From: Burkholderiaceae bacterium
GTDB lineage: Bacteria > Pseudomonadota > Gammaproteobacteria > Burkholderiales > Burkholderiaceae
DNA length: 37,729 nt
Assembly: GCA_947472645.1 (NCBI GenBank)
Contig: CANJBQ010000031.1
Location: forward strand, 1 to 37,729
Direction: 5' to 3'
The notes below the pieces were generated by a model that saw only the letters and a program-made list of their open reading frames with translations, made no database searches and was not told the DNA's origin. Positions 14,641 to 27,891 of this stretch are shown here, piece by piece. Within the stretch, counting starts at the first letter, position 1. Each line of letters opens with the position of its first letter. Made by a program: the position numbers and the translations under genes.

Positions 14641-15057
14641 TTATTTTTTTCTTCTAAAGCGGGCAATGGCAGCAAGTTGAGCGGCAGCAATTGCAAACTC
14701 TGACTGAGCATGTGCAAAATCAATATCCGAACTGCGAGTTGCCATTTCATCTTCAGCTCTACGTTTGGCATCCATCGCTTTTGCTTCATCCAAATCTGCG
14801 CCACGTATAGCCGTATCAGCTAATACAGTAATTGAATTCGGTTGAACCTCCAGAATTCCACCCGCCACAAATACGAACTCTTCGCCGCCATCGGCCATTT
14901 CGATTCTGACAGAGCCAGGGCGAATTCTCGTTATTAAAGGAGTATGGCCAGGCAAAATACCAAGCTCTCCAGACTCTCCAGGTAAAGCAACAAACTTTGC
15001 TTCACCCGAAAATATGGAGCTTTCAGCACTTACAACGTCAACATGTATGGTCGCCAT
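14641..15057 (-). CDS. atpC: ATP synthase F1 epsilon subunit
   Basis: A 138-residue F1 subunit that, with gamma, forms the central stalk and can inhibit ATP hydrolysis. The N-terminal beta-sandwich shows the typical [17 protein letters not shown] segment (about 27-43). The C-terminal half is the alpha-helical hairpin, rich in Ala ([17 protein letters not shown]). It is the last atp gene, 23 bp after atpD, in the normal order. Confidence 0.95.
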   Translation of the reverse strand: MATIHVDVVSAESSIFSGEAKFVALPGESGELGILPGHTPLITRIRPGSVRIEMADGGEEFVFVAGGILEVQPNSITVLADTAIRGADLDEAKAMDAKRRAEDEMATRSSDIDFAHAQSEFAIAAAQLAAIARFRRKK

Positions 15058-15080
15058 AATGTATAAAAACCTTTATTAGA

Positions 15081-16499
<1,419 letters not shown>

Positions 16500-16521
16500 T
16501 CAATATTTACAATTCTTTAAA

Positions 16522-17397
16522 TTAAACAGCGGCTGCGCCACCAACAATTTCTGATAACTCTTTAGTAATTGCTGCTTGACGTGTTTTGTTGTAATCAAGC
16601 TGTAACTCTGCAATCAAATTCTTCGCATTATCTGAGGCCGCTTTCATAGCAACCATTCGAGCAGATTGTTCAGACGCCATGTTCTCAGCAACCGCTTGAT
16701 ATATCACTGCTTCAATATATTTTTTTAACAAGTCATCTAGAACTGTTTGTGCATCTGGTTCATAAATATAGTCCCAGCCATATGCGGACTTTTCTTGAGC
16801 TGTTTGCTCAAGGCTCGCAGCCGGAAGTGGGAGAATTTTCTCAATGACGGGCTCTTGCTTCATCGTATTTATAAAGCGATTAAATGCGATATACACCTCA
16901 TCTACCTCGCCTTTTTCAAACGCATCTAATTGAACTTTGATCGTTCCAATTAAATCCTCAAGAAGTGGCTTGTCACCTAAATGCGTGGCTTGTGAAATTA
17001 ACTTTGCCTTTATACGATTTAAAAACTGAAACCCTTTTGATCCGATTGCCGTACAAAGGATATCTTTCTTATCAGCATGCCAAACTTTCATTGTATTTGT
17101 AAGCATCCGAAGAATGTTCGTATTTAATCCACCACATAAACCTTTATCTGTAGTAATTAAAATGACGCCTACATTTTTAACTTCTCGGGGCACTAAAAAA
17201 GCTGGTCGATATTCAGGGTTTGCTTGAGTCAGATTTGCAGCAACGTTTTTAATTTTTTGCGCAAAAGGTCTTGCAGCACGCATACGCTCCTGAGCACGAC
17301 GCATCTTTGATGCGGCCACCATTTCCATCGCTTTTGTGATCTTGCGCGTATTTTGTACGCTCTTGATCTTACTTCGTATTTCTTTTGTTCCAGCCAC
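16522..17397 (-). CDS. atpG: ATP synthase F1 gamma subunit
   Basis: A 291-residue central-shaft subunit. The N-terminal helix has the family signature ([20 protein letters not shown], 5-24), the middle shows [12 protein letters not shown], and the C-terminal helix ends in [14 protein letters not shown]. Translation starts at GTG 17397 (GTG GCT GGA ACA), supported by a GAGGAG Shine-Dalgarno a few bases upstream. It lies 23 bp downstream of atpA. Confidence 0.96.
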   Translation of the reverse strand: MAGTKEIRSKIKSVQNTRKITKAMEMVAASKMRRAQERMRAARPFAQKIKNVAANLTQANPEYRPAFLVPREVKNVGVILITTDKGLCGGLNTNILRMLTNTMKVWHADKKDILCTAIGSKGFQFLNRIKAKLISQATHLGDKPLLEDLIGTIKVQLDAFEKGEVDEVYIAFNRFINTMKQEPVIEKILPLPAASLEQTAQEKSAYGWDYIYEPDAQTVLDDLLKKYIEAVIYQAVAENMASEQSARMVAMKAASDNAKNLIAELQLDYNKTRQAAITKELSEIVGGAAAV

Positions 17398-17420
17398 GCG
17401 GCTCTCCTCGCTTCTTTATC

Positions 17421-18962
17421 TTAAAAAGAAGCTGAACGTTTAAAATCTTCAATCGCGGCTTTCAACGCGACTTCGTCTTCTTTGGATAACTCTTTAGTAT
17501 CTTCAATACGGCCTATCAAGTCAGCATATGTTGCTTTTAAGTGCTCTTGCATACCTTTTTCAAACGGCAAAATATCTTTCACTTCGACATTATCTAAAAA
17601 GCCATTATTTGCAGCATACAAGGAGGCCGATAGCTGCCAAACTTGTTGTGGATTATATTGAGCCTGTTTGAGAAGCTCAGTTACGCGGCGACCACGATCC
17701 AATTGCTTACGTGTTGCATCATCAAGATCAGACGCAAATTGTGAGAATGCAGCTAACTCACGATATTGCGCTAAGTCAGTACGAATACCACCAGAAAGTT
17801 TTTTCACAATTTTGGTTTGAGCTGCACCACCTACGCGAGAAACAGAAATACCCGCATTAATCGCTGGACGAACTCCAGAATTAAACAAGTCTGTTTCAAG
17901 GAAAATTTGTCCGTCTGTAATAGAAATCACGTTTGTTGGCACGAATGCAGAGACATCGCCAGCTTGGGTTTCAATAATTGGTAATGCTGTTAATGAGCCC
18001 GTTTTACCCTTTACTTCACCTTTTGTAAAATGCTCTACGTACTCAGCATTTACGCGTGCAGCTCGCTCCAGTAATCTAGAGTGTAGATAAAAAACGTCGC
18101 CTGGGTAGGCTTCGCGACCTGGAGGTCTACGAAGTAATAAAGAAACTTGTCGATACGCAATCGCTTGCTTTGACAAATCATCATAAACGATCAACGCATC
18201 TTCGCCACGGTCACGGAAGTATTCACCCATCGTGCAGCCAGCAAAAGCAGAAAGATACTGCATCGCTGCAGAGTCAGATGCCGTCGCGGCTACAACGATC
18301 GTATAGCTCATGGCGCCCTGCTCTTCTAACTTACGAACAACGTTATTGACTGTAGACGCCTTCTGTCCAATCGCCACATAAACACAATAAACGCCCTTAC
18401 CTTTTTGATTGATAATTGCATCTACAGCAACGGCCGTTTTACCAGTTTGTCGATCGCCAATAATTAACTCACGCTGACCACGACCGATTGGAACCATCGC
18501 ATCGATTGACTTCAAACCGGTTTGAAGTGGCTGACTAACGGATTGGCGCGCAATAACTCCAGGAGCTACTTTTTCGATAATATCGGAGTTCTTTGCATTA
18601 ATCGGACCCTTACCATCAATAGGCTGTCCAAGGGTATTAACAACTCTGCCTAATAGCTCTGGTCCAACAGGAACCTCTAAAATACGGCCCGTACACTTAA
18701 CTGGATCGCCCTCAGAAATATGCTCATATGCGCCAAGAATCACGGCACCCACAGAATCTCTTTCTAAGTTAAGCGCTAATCCAAATGTGTTATTTGGGAA
18801 CTCTAACATTTCGCCCTGCATAACGCCGGATAATCCGTGAACACGGCAAATGCCGTCAGATACAGATATCACAGTGCCTTGATTACGCATTTCAGCGTCA
18901 ACACCGACGCTACTAATTCGGCTTTTGATCAACTCGCTGATCTCAGATGGGTTAAGTTGCAT
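17421..18962 (-). CDS. atpA: ATP synthase F1 alpha subunit (regulatory nucleotide-binding)
   Basis: A 513-residue F1 subunit. It shows Walker A GDRQTGKT (169-176), the [10 protein letters not shown] segment, the [14 protein letters not shown] signature around residues 364-377, and the alpha C-terminal helical domain. It binds non-exchangeable nucleotide and alternates with beta in the hexamer. An AGGAG ribosome site precedes ATG 18962. Spacing to atpH upstream is 45 bp. Confidence 0.98.
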   Translation of the reverse strand: MQLNPSEISELIKSRISSVGVDAEMRNQGTVISVSDGICRVHGLSGVMQGEMLEFPNNTFGLALNLERDSVGAVILGAYEHISEGDPVKCTGRILEVPVGPELLGRVVNTLGQPIDGKGPINAKNSDIIEKVAPGVIARQSVSQPLQTGLKSIDAMVPIGRGQRELIIGDRQTGKTAVAVDAIINQKGKGVYCVYVAIGQKASTVNNVVRKLEEQGAMSYTIVVAATASDSAAMQYLSAFAGCTMGEYFRDRGEDALIVYDDLSKQAIAYRQVSLLLRRPPGREAYPGDVFYLHSRLLERAARVNAEYVEHFTKGEVKGKTGSLTALPIIETQAGDVSAFVPTNVISITDGQIFLETDLFNSGVRPAINAGISVSRVGGAAQTKIVKKLSGGIRTDLAQYRELAAFSQFASDLDDATRKQLDRGRRVTELLKQAQYNPQQVWQLSASLYAANNGFLDNVEVKDILPFEKGMQEHLKATYADLIGRIEDTKELSKEDEVALKAAIEDFKRSASF

Positions 18963-19007
18963 TTATAACTCCTAGGGTCTTTTTAATTTCGTTGTACTAC
19001 TAACTGT

Positions 19008-19544
19008 TCATGATAGTAATGCTGCTTGCATTGCCTCTAATCTCGCTTTAACTGAAGTATCAAGCACTTCATCGCCGACCTGAACGCGAACGCCGCCGAT
19101 TAATTCTGGATCCACAGTTATGGTTGGCTTTAAACTTCTGTTCCCAAATCTTTTAGCAATTGCCGCAACCAAACTACTTGCTTCGTCGACACTCATTGGA
19201 AATGCCGTTGTGATTTGGACTTCAGCAGATCCTTCGCGTGAATTCTTAATTTCGATAAATTGACTCGCTATTTCAGGCAATGCGGAAATTCGGTGATTCA
19301 TCGTTAATAAGTTGATGAAGCTTTGAATCGAAGGAGATACCTCTGACTTTAAGCTTGCCAGCAATAGTTCAACTAATTGGCCATGCGAAACATTGGGGTT
19401 CGACGCCAAATTGGCGACATCAGGATTGTTGGCCATCTGTGCCAAAGTTTCTAACTGCTCAGCCCACTTACTTAAGTCTTGAGGCTTTGCTGTCCCAGCA
19501 AGAGCCTCCGCATATGGGCGAGCAATTGTTGCTAATTCAGCCAT
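19008..19544 (-). CDS. atpH: ATP synthase F1 delta subunit
   Basis: A 178-residue peripheral-stalk subunit that joins F1 to subunit b. It opens with the usual ATIARPYAEAL (5-15), has an all-helical N-terminal domain, and ends in the conserved ELIGGVRVQVGDEVLDTSVK segment (about 147-166). The gene begins 1 bp after the atpF stop, so translation is probably coupled. Confidence 0.95.
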   Translation of the reverse strand: MAELATIARPYAEALAGTAKPQDLSKWAEQLETLAQMANNPDVANLASNPNVSHGQLVELLLASLKSEVSPSIQSFINLLTMNHRISALPEIASQFIEIKNSREGSAEVQITTAFPMSVDEASSLVAAIAKRFGNRSLKPTITVDPELIGGVRVQVGDEVLDTSVKARLEAMQAALLS

Positions 19545-19545
19545 T

Positions 19546-20016
19546 TTATAGCTCAGCTTTCAATTGATCTAACAGTGACGCATGCGCAGCAGGATTAATT
19601 TCTTTTCGAAGAATCTGCTCTGCCCCCTTAACCGCTAGGGATGCTACTTGAGCACGTAGCTCGTCTCGCGCACGAATAATTTGCTGATCAGCATCTGCTT
19701 TAGCTTGAGCAATAATCCTCGCCGCCTCTGCTTGAGCATTCTGTTTAATTTCCTCAGCACTTAATTGCGCGCGCTTTTCAGCTTCCGCAATGCGTTGAGC
19801 CCCTTCATTTTTTGCCTCAGCCAAGGCTTGGTCAGCGCGCTTCGTGGCAAACTCAAGATCAGTTTTACCTTTTTCAGCAGCAGCTAAACCATCTGCAATT
19901 TTGGCGGCTCTTTCATCCAGTGCTTTAACAAGTGGAGGCCAAACAAACTTAGCTACCACCCACCATAGGATAAAAAAGACAACCATTTGCGCGAATAAGG
20001 TCGCGTTCAGATTCAC
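19546..20016 (-). CDS. atpF: ATP synthase F0 subunit b
   Basis: A 156-residue stator subunit. One N-terminal membrane helix (about 5-26, including [18 protein letters not shown]) is followed by a long charged, Ala-rich coiled coil to the end, the standard b-subunit plan. ATG 20016 is the natural start; the upstream gap of 64 bp to atpE is the largest among the core atp genes. The next gene, atpH, follows with a 1-bp gap. Confidence 0.95.
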   Translation of the reverse strand: MNLNATLFAQMVVFFILWWVVAKFVWPPLVKALDERAAKIADGLAAAEKGKTDLEFATKRADQALAEAKNEGAQRIAEAEKRAQLSAEEIKQNAQAEAARIIAQAKADADQQIIRARDELRAQVASLAVKGAEQILRKEINPAAHASLLDQLKAEL

Positions 20017-20080
20017 GGCTTTTCCTTTCGGTTCAATTTGACAAAGCTACTCAACAACGTAGCTGGTCTTTAAATAATGA

Positions 20081-20362
<282 letters not shown>

Positions 20363-20386
20363 CTAGTTAAATAAAAAAATAAAAAA

Positions 20387-21250
<864 letters not shown>

Positions 21251-21272
21251 CTATTTTTCCATTACCCTAAAT

Positions 21273-21761
21273 TTATAACTTTTTAAACTTTATAAAACCT
21301 ATCAACCAATATGACTGCAAAGTAATTATGTACATTCCTAAAAACCACAGCCAATTTAAGTTTTGATAAAAACGTATTGACAAGATAATTATAGTTAATG
21401 TCAGTGTAATTTTTATGACTTCTGCATACACGAGAGAACTAATAAATCTTTTTGCTAAACGACTATCTATCTTTTTAACAAGATTAACACGTATTATAAA
21501 CGCAGATGTAGGTATTATCCCTAAAACCCCACCCAACATCACGGATACAACATCGGCTTTTGCCCCAAAAAACATACTCCAAACTATCGTGAATATTGTA
21601 CCTGTAATTGTTAAAGCCGTCTGAAATTTCACAATATCCCATGGACTTGAGATGCTTGGAGACAATTCTTTTTCTGTAAAAAACTTTAAAGCCTCTTCGT
21701 GAGTTAATCTTTTCGGTTCAATAGTTTCTTGATCTTCAAAGTCATTCTTGTTGTACCCCAT
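21273..21761 (-). CDS. atpI: ATP synthase assembly protein AtpI
   Basis: Small membrane protein, 162 residues from ATG 21761, with four hydrophobic segments in its last ~115 residues and a charged, acidic N-terminus (NKNDFEDQETIEPKR). AtpI proteins assist c-ring assembly and possibly Mg2+ supply; they are poorly conserved, so the call rests on position (first gene before atpB) and topology. The frame also allows a TTG start at 21776, directly after the parB stop, which would add five residues. Neither has a clear ribosome site, so the start is uncertain. Direct abutment with parB suggests coupled or continuous transcription from parAB into the atp operon. Confidence 0.8.
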   Translation of the reverse strand: MGYNKNDFEDQETIEPKRLTHEEALKFFTEKELSPSISSPWDIVKFQTALTITGTIFTIVWSMFFGAKADVVSVMLGGVLGIIPTSAFIIRVNLVKKIDSRLAKRFISSLVYAEVIKITLTLTIIILSIRFYQNLNWLWFLGMYIITLQSYWLIGFIKFKKL

Positions 21762-21776
21762 TTTTGAGTCACTCAA

Positions 21777-22667
21777 TTAGTTCAATAATCCTAGTTTTAC
21801 CAAAAAGGCATGGAGCTCATCTGATTGAGAAAATTTAATCTTAATTTCACCGCCTTTTAATCGTGCCTTGATCTCAACCTGTAAGCCCAAAAGATCAGAC
21901 ATTTGATTTTCTAAAATTTTCAAATCTGGGTCCAACTTTACTTTAGCTTTTATTTTGCCTGTCGTACCTTGATCATTTTTCTTGCCATTTGCTACGATGG
22001 CATTTGCTAATTTTTCTGTTTCTCGTACCGACAAACCTTGCGCTGCGACTCTTTGCGCTAAACCAATTTGCATGGCCATTGGTATCGGTAGTAACGCCCG
22101 AGCATGCCCCATATCAATGTCCCCATTCATTAATAATGTTTGTACCGACTTACTAAGTTGCGTAAGTCTTAACAAATTAGTAACCGCACTTCTCGACTTA
22201 CCAACTACTTGTGCCGCCTGCTCATGAGTAAAGGCAAAATCGGTAATCAACCGGGCCAATCCTTCTGCCTCTTCTAAGGGGTTAAGGTCTTCACGTTGCA
22301 TATTTTCGATCAATGCCATTGCTGCCGCAGTTTGATCGTCGACATCCTTAACTAAAACGGGAACAGCCTCTAATCCAGCAAGTCCTGCAGCACGGAAGCG
22401 TCTTTCACCAGCAATAATTTCATATTTTTGGGGCCCTATTGAACGGACCAATAGTGGCTGCATGATGCCCTGGGTGCGAATGCTTTGTGCCAACTCCTCT
22501 AACTCACTATCTCGCATTTTCATTCGCGGTTGATATTTACCTCGCTGCAATTGAGTAAGCTTTAACTCACGAATAGGGTTGTCTTTTTGATCTTGGCCAC
22601 TCAAGTCGACTGAGTCACCAAGCAGAGCTTCAAGCCCTCTGCCAAGGCCTTTCTTTTTTATTATCAT
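21777..22667 (-). CDS. parB: Chromosome partitioning protein ParB (CTP-dependent parS clamp)
   Basis: A 296-residue chromosomal ParB. The N-terminus GLGRGLEALLGD is the ParA-interacting type. The CTP-binding/CTPase motif GERRFRA is at 87-93, followed by the helix-turn-helix region (HEQAAQVVGKSRSAVTNLLR) that recognises parS, and a C-terminal dimerisation domain. It loads at parS and spreads to form the partition complex. Two perfect parS sites lie 2-3.5 kb away. It starts 2 bp after the parA stop and ends next to atpI. Confidence 0.96.
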   Translation of the reverse strand: MIIKKKGLGRGLEALLGDSVDLSGQDQKDNPIRELKLTQLQRGKYQPRMKMRDSELEELAQSIRTQGIMQPLLVRSIGPQKYEIIAGERRFRAAGLAGLEAVPVLVKDVDDQTAAAMALIENMQREDLNPLEEAEGLARLITDFAFTHEQAAQVVGKSRSAVTNLLRLTQLSKSVQTLLMNGDIDMGHARALLPIPMAMQIGLAQRVAAQGLSVRETEKLANAIVANGKKNDQGTTGKIKAKVKLDPDLKILENQMSDLLGLQVEIKARLKGGEIKIKFSQSDELHAFLVKLGLLN

Positions 22668-22669
22668 CT

Positions 22670-23440
22670 TTACAGTGTCTTTATTCTTTCAATCATTTCC
22701 GCTCCAAACTCTACATATGCTTTTGCCCCTCGTGACGATTTGTCATAGACTACGCCAGGAACTCCGTATGAAGGCGCCTCTGCCAATCGCACATTCCTAG
22801 GTATGATCGTTTTAAAAACTTTATCGCCAAAATGCTGGATAAGCTGCTCCGAAACTTGTTGCTGTAATGCCGTTCTAGGGTCAAACATGACGCGCAACAA
22901 CCCAATGACCTTTAAATCGGGGTTAAGGTTAGCATGTACCTGCTTAATACTATTGACTAAATCCGAAAGCCCCTCTAAAGCAAAATACTCACATTGCATC
23001 GGGACAATCACCCCATTCGCGGCACACAAGCCATTTAATGTAAGCAAGGATAAAGCCGGGGGGCAGTCGATTAAAATAAAGTCATAATCACTTTCAACCA
23101 ACCTCAAGGCCTTACTTAATATTGATTCCCGGTGCTCAAAATCAACCAACTCGATTTCAGCACCCGCCAAATTACGATTTGCGGGTATAACATCGTAACC
23201 ACCTGATTCAGAAGTACATTTTGCATCATTTATACTGCAATGGCCAATTAAAACTTGATAAATAGAGTTGTTTAACTGGTGTTTATCCACGCCAGACCCC
23301 ATTGTTGCATTTCCTTGTGGATCAAGATCCACGAGCAGTACCCGCTGTTCTAAAGCTGCCAACCCGGCGGCAAGATTAATCGCCGTTGTAGTTTTACCTA
23401 CCCCACCTTTTTGGTTTGCAATACAAAAAATCTTTGCCAT
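22670..23440 (-). CDS. parA: Chromosome partitioning ATPase ParA
   Basis: A 256-residue ParA/Soj ATPase with the deviant Walker A KGGVGKTT (11-18), DLDPQGNATMGSG (about 38-50) and the FILIDCPP Walker B-like segment. It binds DNA non-specifically in the ATP state and moves the ParB-parS complex during segregation. An AGGA Shine-Dalgarno precedes ATG 23440. It lies 19 bp downstream of rsmG. Confidence 0.96.
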   Translation of the reverse strand: MAKIFCIANQKGGVGKTTTAINLAAGLAALEQRVLLVDLDPQGNATMGSGVDKHQLNNSIYQVLIGHCSINDAKCTSESGGYDVIPANRNLAGAEIELVDFEHRESILSKALRLVESDYDFILIDCPPALSLLTLNGLCAANGVIVPMQCEYFALEGLSDLVNSIKQVHANLNPDLKVIGLLRVMFDPRTALQQQVSEQLIQHFGDKVFKTIIPRNVRLAEAPSYGVPGVVYDKSSRGAKAYVEFGAEMIERIKTL

Positions 23441-23459
23441 CTTCGTTCCTAAATTTGAA

Positions 23460-24143
23460 TTAAGATTTTCTCATGGATTGTAGCGACAAAAGACATCGAT
23501 AAGCGTCTAAATAAGGAATTTTTAGCTCCTCCGAATCAATTATCTGAAAGTTGCTTGGTAACCCCTCGATTTCCTGGTTTATTTTTTGAGACTTCATCGC
23601 AAACATTACGCCATTCGGCTTTAGTAGTGGCTCGGAGTATGTGGCGAAATTTTTGAGCTCTGTAAATGCTCTTGAGATTGTGGCATCCATAGAGTGCGGG
23701 GACTCCCTCGAAAAATGCTCGACCCGTTGATCGATCACATGAACATTCTTTAACTTTAAAACTCCTTTAATGTGGTGCAAAAAAGCTGTTTTCTTTTTTA
23801 CAGCCTCTACCAGATAAAACTCAAAGTCTGGCATAAAAATAGCCAATAACATTCCCGGAAAGCCGCCACCTACTCCTAAGTCAGCGAGCTTTGCGTCTTC
23901 CGGTAAAAGCCCTTCATTCACTTTTTTAAACAAAGGGTTAACTACCGCTAAAGAGTCCATAACATGGGCGCTAAGATACTCAGGATAACTATGGATAGCG
24001 CTTAAATTATGAATAGCGTTCCATTTAAAAAACTCCGAACTGAAGTCCACCAGTTGACGAGTATTGCTCTGGGTATGATGAAGGCCTAGCTCTTTAAGCC
24101 CATCCAATAACTCGGCCTCAAAAAGCTTATTATCTATGATCAT
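23460..24143 (-). CDS. rsmG: 16S rRNA (guanine-527-N7) methyltransferase RsmG (GidB)
   Basis: A 227-residue SAM-dependent methyltransferase that modifies G527 of 16S rRNA. The N-terminal helix has the family segment [13 protein letters not shown] (38-50). The SAM loop reads [10 protein letters not shown] (88-97) instead of the usual DLGSGAGFPG. Later parts ([12 protein letters not shown]) are typical. It overlaps mnmG by 14 bp, the common mnmG-rsmG pairing next to parAB. Confidence 0.93.
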   Translation of the reverse strand: MIIDNKLFEAELLDGLKELGLHHTQSNTRQLVDFSSEFFKWNAIHNLSAIHSYPEYLSAHVMDSLAVVNPLFKKVNEGLLPEDAKLADLGVGGGFPGMLLAIFMPDFEFYLVEAVKKKTAFLHHIKGVLKLKNVHVIDQRVEHFSRESPHSMDATISRAFTELKNFATYSEPLLKPNGVMFAMKSQKINQEIEGLPSNFQIIDSEELKIPYLDAYRCLLSLQSMRKS

Positions 24144-26061
24144 TGGTTGCTACTTTTTTTGCAGAGCTTTTTTTAAGATGGATCAGTAAAATAGAAATCG
24201 CTGCTGGCGTAACTCCAGAGATCCGAGAAGCTTGCCCTATCGTATTAGGTTTAATAGCAATTAGTTTTTGGCGAACCTCATTCGATAAACCGGACACCTC
24301 AGCATAATCTAATTGCTTTGGTAGCTCTAGCTCTTCATAATAAGAGTGACGCTCAATTTCTATTGCCTGACGATCAATGTAACCTTGATATTTAATTCCA
24401 ATCTCAACCTGCTCATCAATCTGACCTTGCAGGGATGGCTCAAAGGCCTCCTCAAGATTTGCCCAACGACCACCAAGGGCCCTTGTTAAATCTTGATAAC
24501 TGAGATGGGGCCTCTTTAACAGGTCACCTAAACTATATTCATGAGCTAGAACCTGTCCAAAAACTTCTAAACTCTCTACTTCAGTGATGTTTTTGGGGGA
24601 AATCCATGTACTTTTCAGGCGAGATGTTTCACGTGAAACAGCATCTTGCTTTTTGCAAAAGAACTCCCAGCGCTCATTATTTACTAACCCCAATCTACGC
24701 CCAAGCTCTGTAAGTCGAATATCAGCATTATCCTCCCGAAGACTAAGGCGATACTCTGCCCGACTTGTAAACATTCTATAAGGCTCTTGCACACCTTTCG
24801 TCGTAAGGTCATCCACCAAAACACCTAAATACGCTTCACTTCTGAGAGGTACCCAACCGTCTTTTTGTTGAACCTTTAAAGCTGCATTAATGCCAGCCAG
24901 CAGGCCTTGTGCCGCAGCCTCTTCATATCCAGTTGTACCATTGATTTGACCAGCAAAAAATAAGCCCTCTATTTGCTTTGACTCCAAACCTTGGGAAAGA
25001 CCTCGAGGGTCAAAATAATCATACTCGATGGCATATCCAGGTCGTAAAATATGAGCATTTTCTAACCCAGGGATGCTATGTACAAGATTTATCTGTACAT
25101 CAAAAGGTAAGCTTGTCGAAATCCCATTTGGATAAAACTCATTTGTGGAAAGACCTTCTGGCTCAAGGAATATTTGATGACTCGACTTAGAAGCGAAGCG
25201 GTGTATCTTATCTTCAATCGAAGGGCAATATCTTGGGCCTACCCCCTCAATAACCCCGGTATACATGGGAGATCTATCCAATCCACCGCGAATAATCTCA
25301 TGGGTTTTTTCATTAGTATAAGTAATCCAACATGGCAATTGTCTAGGATGCTCTTCTGGCCTTCCTAAAAATGAAAAAATAGGCAATGGGTCTAAGTCGC
25401 CAGGCTGTTCCAGCATTTTAGAGAAATCTATTGTTCGACCATCAATTCTCGGCGGCGTGCCTGTTTTTAATCGCCCCTGTGGAAGAGCCAACTCCTTTAA
25501 TCTTGAAGAAAGTCGAACCGCGGCAGGATCGCCCGCTCGCCCTCCTGCGTGATTTTCTAATCCAACGTGAATCTTTCCATCAAGAAAAGTGCCCGCCGTT
25601 AAAACCACCGTGGGTGCATAAAACTTTAGCCCTAATTGAGTCATCGCACCAATGACCTTTGAGCCTTTCACGATTAAGTCATCAACCGCAGACTGAAATA
25701 AAGTAAGGTGTTCTTGATTTTCAAGTAAAGCCCTCATCTCCGATTTATATAAGGCGCGGTCAGCTTGAGCCCTTGTTGCTCTAACCGCGGGGCCCTTGCT
25801 TGAGTTTAGGATGCGAAACTGAATACCGGCCTTATCAGTAATTTGAGCCATTGCCCCGCCCATGGCGTCAATCTCTTTAACAAGGTGACCTTTTCCAATT
25901 CCTCCGATAGAGGGATTGCAGCTCATCGTGCCTAATGTTTCTATATTATGGGTGAGCAAAAGAGTTTCGCAACCCATTCGGGAACTTGCCAAGGCGGCCT
26001 CACAGCCAGCATGCCCACCGCCAATGACAATTACGTCAAACTTCTTTTTAAATTCCATCAT
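24130..26061 (-). CDS. mnmG: tRNA uridine-34 carboxymethylaminomethyl-modification enzyme MnmG (GidA)
   Basis: FAD-dependent tRNA-modifying enzyme of 643 residues that works with MnmE on the wobble uridine. The FAD-binding motif GGGHAGC (14-20) is followed by the family blocks [20 protein letters not shown] and [16 protein letters not shown], then [13 protein letters not shown] and [11 protein letters not shown], and the C-terminal MnmE/tRNA-binding region. A perfect parS site is embedded in its coding sequence, encoding A-V-S-R-E-T-S near residue 475. ATG 26061 is followed at once by a second ATG; no clear Shine-Dalgarno is visible. Confidence 0.97.
   Translation of the reverse strand: MMEFKKKFDVIVIGGGHAGCEAALASSRMGCETLLLTHNIETLGTMSCNPSIGGIGKGHLVKEIDAMGGAMAQITDKAGIQFRILNSSKGPAVRATRAQADRALYKSEMRALLENQEHLTLFQSAVDDLIVKGSKVIGAMTQLGLKFYAPTVVLTAGTFLDGKIHVGLENHAGGRAGDPAAVRLSSRLKELALPQGRLKTGTPPRIDGRTIDFSKMLEQPGDLDPLPIFSFLGRPEEHPRQLPCWITYTNEKTHEIIRGGLDRSPMYTGVIEGVGPRYCPSIEDKIHRFASKSSHQIFLEPEGLSTNEFYPNGISTSLPFDVQINLVHSIPGLENAHILRPGYAIEYDYFDPRGLSQGLESKQIEGLFFAGQINGTTGYEEAAAQGLLAGINAALKVQQKDGWVPLRSEAYLGVLVDDLTTKGVQEPYRMFTSRAEYRLSLREDNADIRLTELGRRLGLVNNERWEFFCKKQDAVSRETSRLKSTWISPKNITEVESLEVFGQVLAHEYSLGDLLKRPHLSYQDLTRALGGRWANLEEAFEPSLQGQIDEQVEIGIKYQGYIDRQAIEIERHSYYEELELPKQLDYAEVSGLSNEVRQKLIAIKPNTIGQASRISGVTPAAISILLIHLKKSSAKKVATNDHR
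24625..24640. promoter_or_regulatory. parS centromere site 1, inside mnmG
   Basis: TGTTTCACGTGAAACA, a perfect 16-bp palindrome identical to the bacterial parS consensus. It lies within the mnmG coding sequence, where it encodes V-S-R-E-T. It is the loading site for ParB encoded nearby. Confidence 0.95.
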
Positions 26062-26089
26062 TTTTAAAGTATTTCATTTATTAGTCTGA

Positions 26090-26105
26090 TGTTTCACGTG
26101 AAACA
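26090..26105. promoter_or_regulatory. parS centromere site 2, upstream of mnmG
   Basis: A second perfect copy of TGTTTCACGTGAAACA, in the 54-bp gap between the TauE/SafE gene and mnmG, about 30 bp before the mnmG start. ParB bound here could also affect mnmG transcription. Confidence 0.95.
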
Positions 26106-26115
26106 ACAGCCCCTA

Positions 26116-26913
26116 TTATCTTATGAAATCCCAAAGATGATAAGAGTCATTTGCGGTTTTTAACGTAAGGGCAAGAACAACGCCAATAAAAAACACGCGA
26201 ACTAAGCGGCTTCCGCCCCTTAAAGCAACAACACTCCCTAGAACTCCTCCAACCACATTGAATGCCATCATCCATAAAGCCACATTCCAATGTATATATC
26301 CGGTTGGAATAAAAAGAGCTAATGCCGCCAAATTAGAAATACAGTTCACAATTTTTGTTGCTGCCGCTCCATGTAGAAAATCAAACCCCAAGAAACGAAC
26401 AAAAAGAAACATTAAGAATGCCCCTGTTCCGGGCCCAAAAAAACCATCATAAAAGCCAATGCCCAAAGAACCAATAGCGACAATCGTTAAACTCTTACGA
26501 TCCTGTGATTGATGCTGATGACTTAATCCGAAACTCTTATTTTTCAGAGTAAAAAATAAAAGGATTAATAAAATGAGGGGCAAAAGCTTTCTAATAAAAT
26601 CGGGGGAGATTTGGGTCACAGTCCAAGCACCCAGAAATGATCCGCAAAGCGCAAAAGACCCTGCGTAATACATCAGCTTTTTAGGAAGGGTCACCTTTCG
26701 AATGTATTGAGTCGCCGCTACAAACGTTCCACCAACTGCAGACACCTTGTTAATTCCAAATAAGGTGGCAGGAATTTCTTTTGGAAACACAGAAAATAGC
26801 GCCGGTATTTGCAATAAGCCGCCACCACCGACAATCGCATCAACAAAGCCGGCGCCCAGTGCCGCCAGTGCCAACAATAGCCACGCTTGGCTAAAAATAT
26901 CGTTATAATTCAA
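26116..26913 (-). CDS. TauE/SafE (TSUP) family membrane transporter, YfcA-like
   Basis: A 265-residue membrane protein with about eight hydrophobic segments. It shows the duplicated TSUP pattern: GAGFVDAIVGGGGLLQIPAL near the N-terminus and GFYDGFFGPGTGAFLM at the start of the second half. The family exports or imports small anions such as sulfite or organosulfur acids; the substrate of the YfcA branch is not known to me. The start is TTG 26913, immediately after the livM stop, with no in-frame ATG for about 80 residues and no Shine-Dalgarno. Translation is therefore probably coupled to livM. This placement makes it the last gene of the liv cluster and raises the possibility of a related substrate. 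Confidence 0.8.
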   Translation of the reverse strand: MNYNDIFSQAWLLLALAALGAGFVDAIVGGGGLLQIPALFSVFPKEIPATLFGINKVSAVGGTFVAATQYIRKVTLPKKLMYYAGSFALCGSFLGAWTVTQISPDFIRKLLPLILLILLFFTLKNKSFGLSHQHQSQDRKSLTIVAIGSLGIGFYDGFFGPGTGAFLMFLFVRFLGFDFLHGAAATKIVNCISNLAALALFIPTGYIHWNVALWMMAFNVVGGVLGSVVALRGGSRLVRVFFIGVVLALTLKTANDSYHLWDFIR

Positions 26914-27891
26914 TTAGTTAAGCTTGTTTTGTAGCTTGCTGAGAACTTCGCCAACAATTCCTTTTCTAAAGGCCATGACACAAACCACGAAAATAAATCC
27001 AGTGACAATGGTCACGGATTCGCCAAGACTCCTAAACCACTCAATACTCGTCATAGTAAATATCCACTGGCCAATTTCACCAACCTTATGTTCAAGCACC
27101 GTAATAACTAATGCGCCAATAATCGGCCCCATTAATGTACCCACTCCACCAACCAGCGTCATTAAAATAACTAGGCCAGACATTGACCAATGTGAGTCCG
27201 ATAACGTTTCAAAACCCATAAATAGCGCTTGCAAACTACCCGCCAAACCAGCTAAGGCACCAGACAAAATAAAGGCAACTAATTTAAACCGATCAACCTC
27301 ATAGCCTAGAGAAATAGCTCTAGGCTCATTTTCTTTAATCGCAAATAATATTTTCCCAAATGGAGAACTAATTACTCTAGAGATTAAAGCCGTGACGATT
27401 AAGAAGAAAAATAATACTAAATAATAAATAGTCATGTCACTTTGCAAATCTAGAACACCTAAAAATACTCCGCGAGGTATGCCCTGCATACCATCTTCCC
27501 CACCCGTAAATGGTGCCTGTAAAAAAACAAAATACAGCATTTGAGCTAAAGCCATCGTTATCATGGCGAAATAAATACCCTGCCGTCGAATCGCCAAAGC
27601 TCCCATGACATAACCTAATACAGTTGCAAAAAGGGTGCCGCCTAATAACCCAAGTTCTGGTGACAGCCCTAAATCTCTAATAAGGTAACCACAAACGTAT
27701 CCAGCACCACCCAAAAAAGCAGCGTGGCCAAAAGATAACAAGCCGGTATAACCAAGTAATAAATTAAATGCTGAAGCAAAAAGCGCAAAGCATAAAACCT
27801 TCATTAGAAAAATCGGATAAATAAACCAAGGCGCGGCGAGTAAAAATCCAACGAAGATAATGAAAAGGGGTTTAGATATATTTGTTTTCAT
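26914..27891 (-). CDS. livM: Branched-chain amino acid-type ABC transporter permease (LivM-like)
   Basis: A hydrophobic 325-residue permease of the LivM family. It has the LLGYTGLLSFGHAAFLG block near residue 45-62 and AIRRQGIYFAMITMALAQM around 100-118. A GAIKENE-like loop (AIKENEPRAISLGY, about 185-198) contacts the ATPase. It pairs with LivH to form the membrane channel. The chosen start is ATG 27891, which overlaps the livH stop (TGATG) and follows a GAGAGAAG stretch; a GTG at 27894 is also possible. Substrate is not determined by the sequence. Confidence 0.9.
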   Translation of the reverse strand: MKTNISKPLFIIFVGFLLAAPWFIYPIFLMKVLCFALFASAFNLLLGYTGLLSFGHAAFLGGAGYVCGYLIRDLGLSPELGLLGGTLFATVLGYVMGALAIRRQGIYFAMITMALAQMLYFVFLQAPFTGGEDGMQGIPRGVFLGVLDLQSDMTIYYLVLFFFLIVTALISRVISSPFGKILFAIKENEPRAISLGYEVDRFKLVAFILSGALAGLAGSLQALFMGFETLSDSHWSMSGLVILMTLVGGVGTLMGPIIGALVITVLEHKVGEIGQWIFTMTSIEWFRSLGESVTIVTGFIFVVCVMAFRKGIVGEVLSKLQNKLN

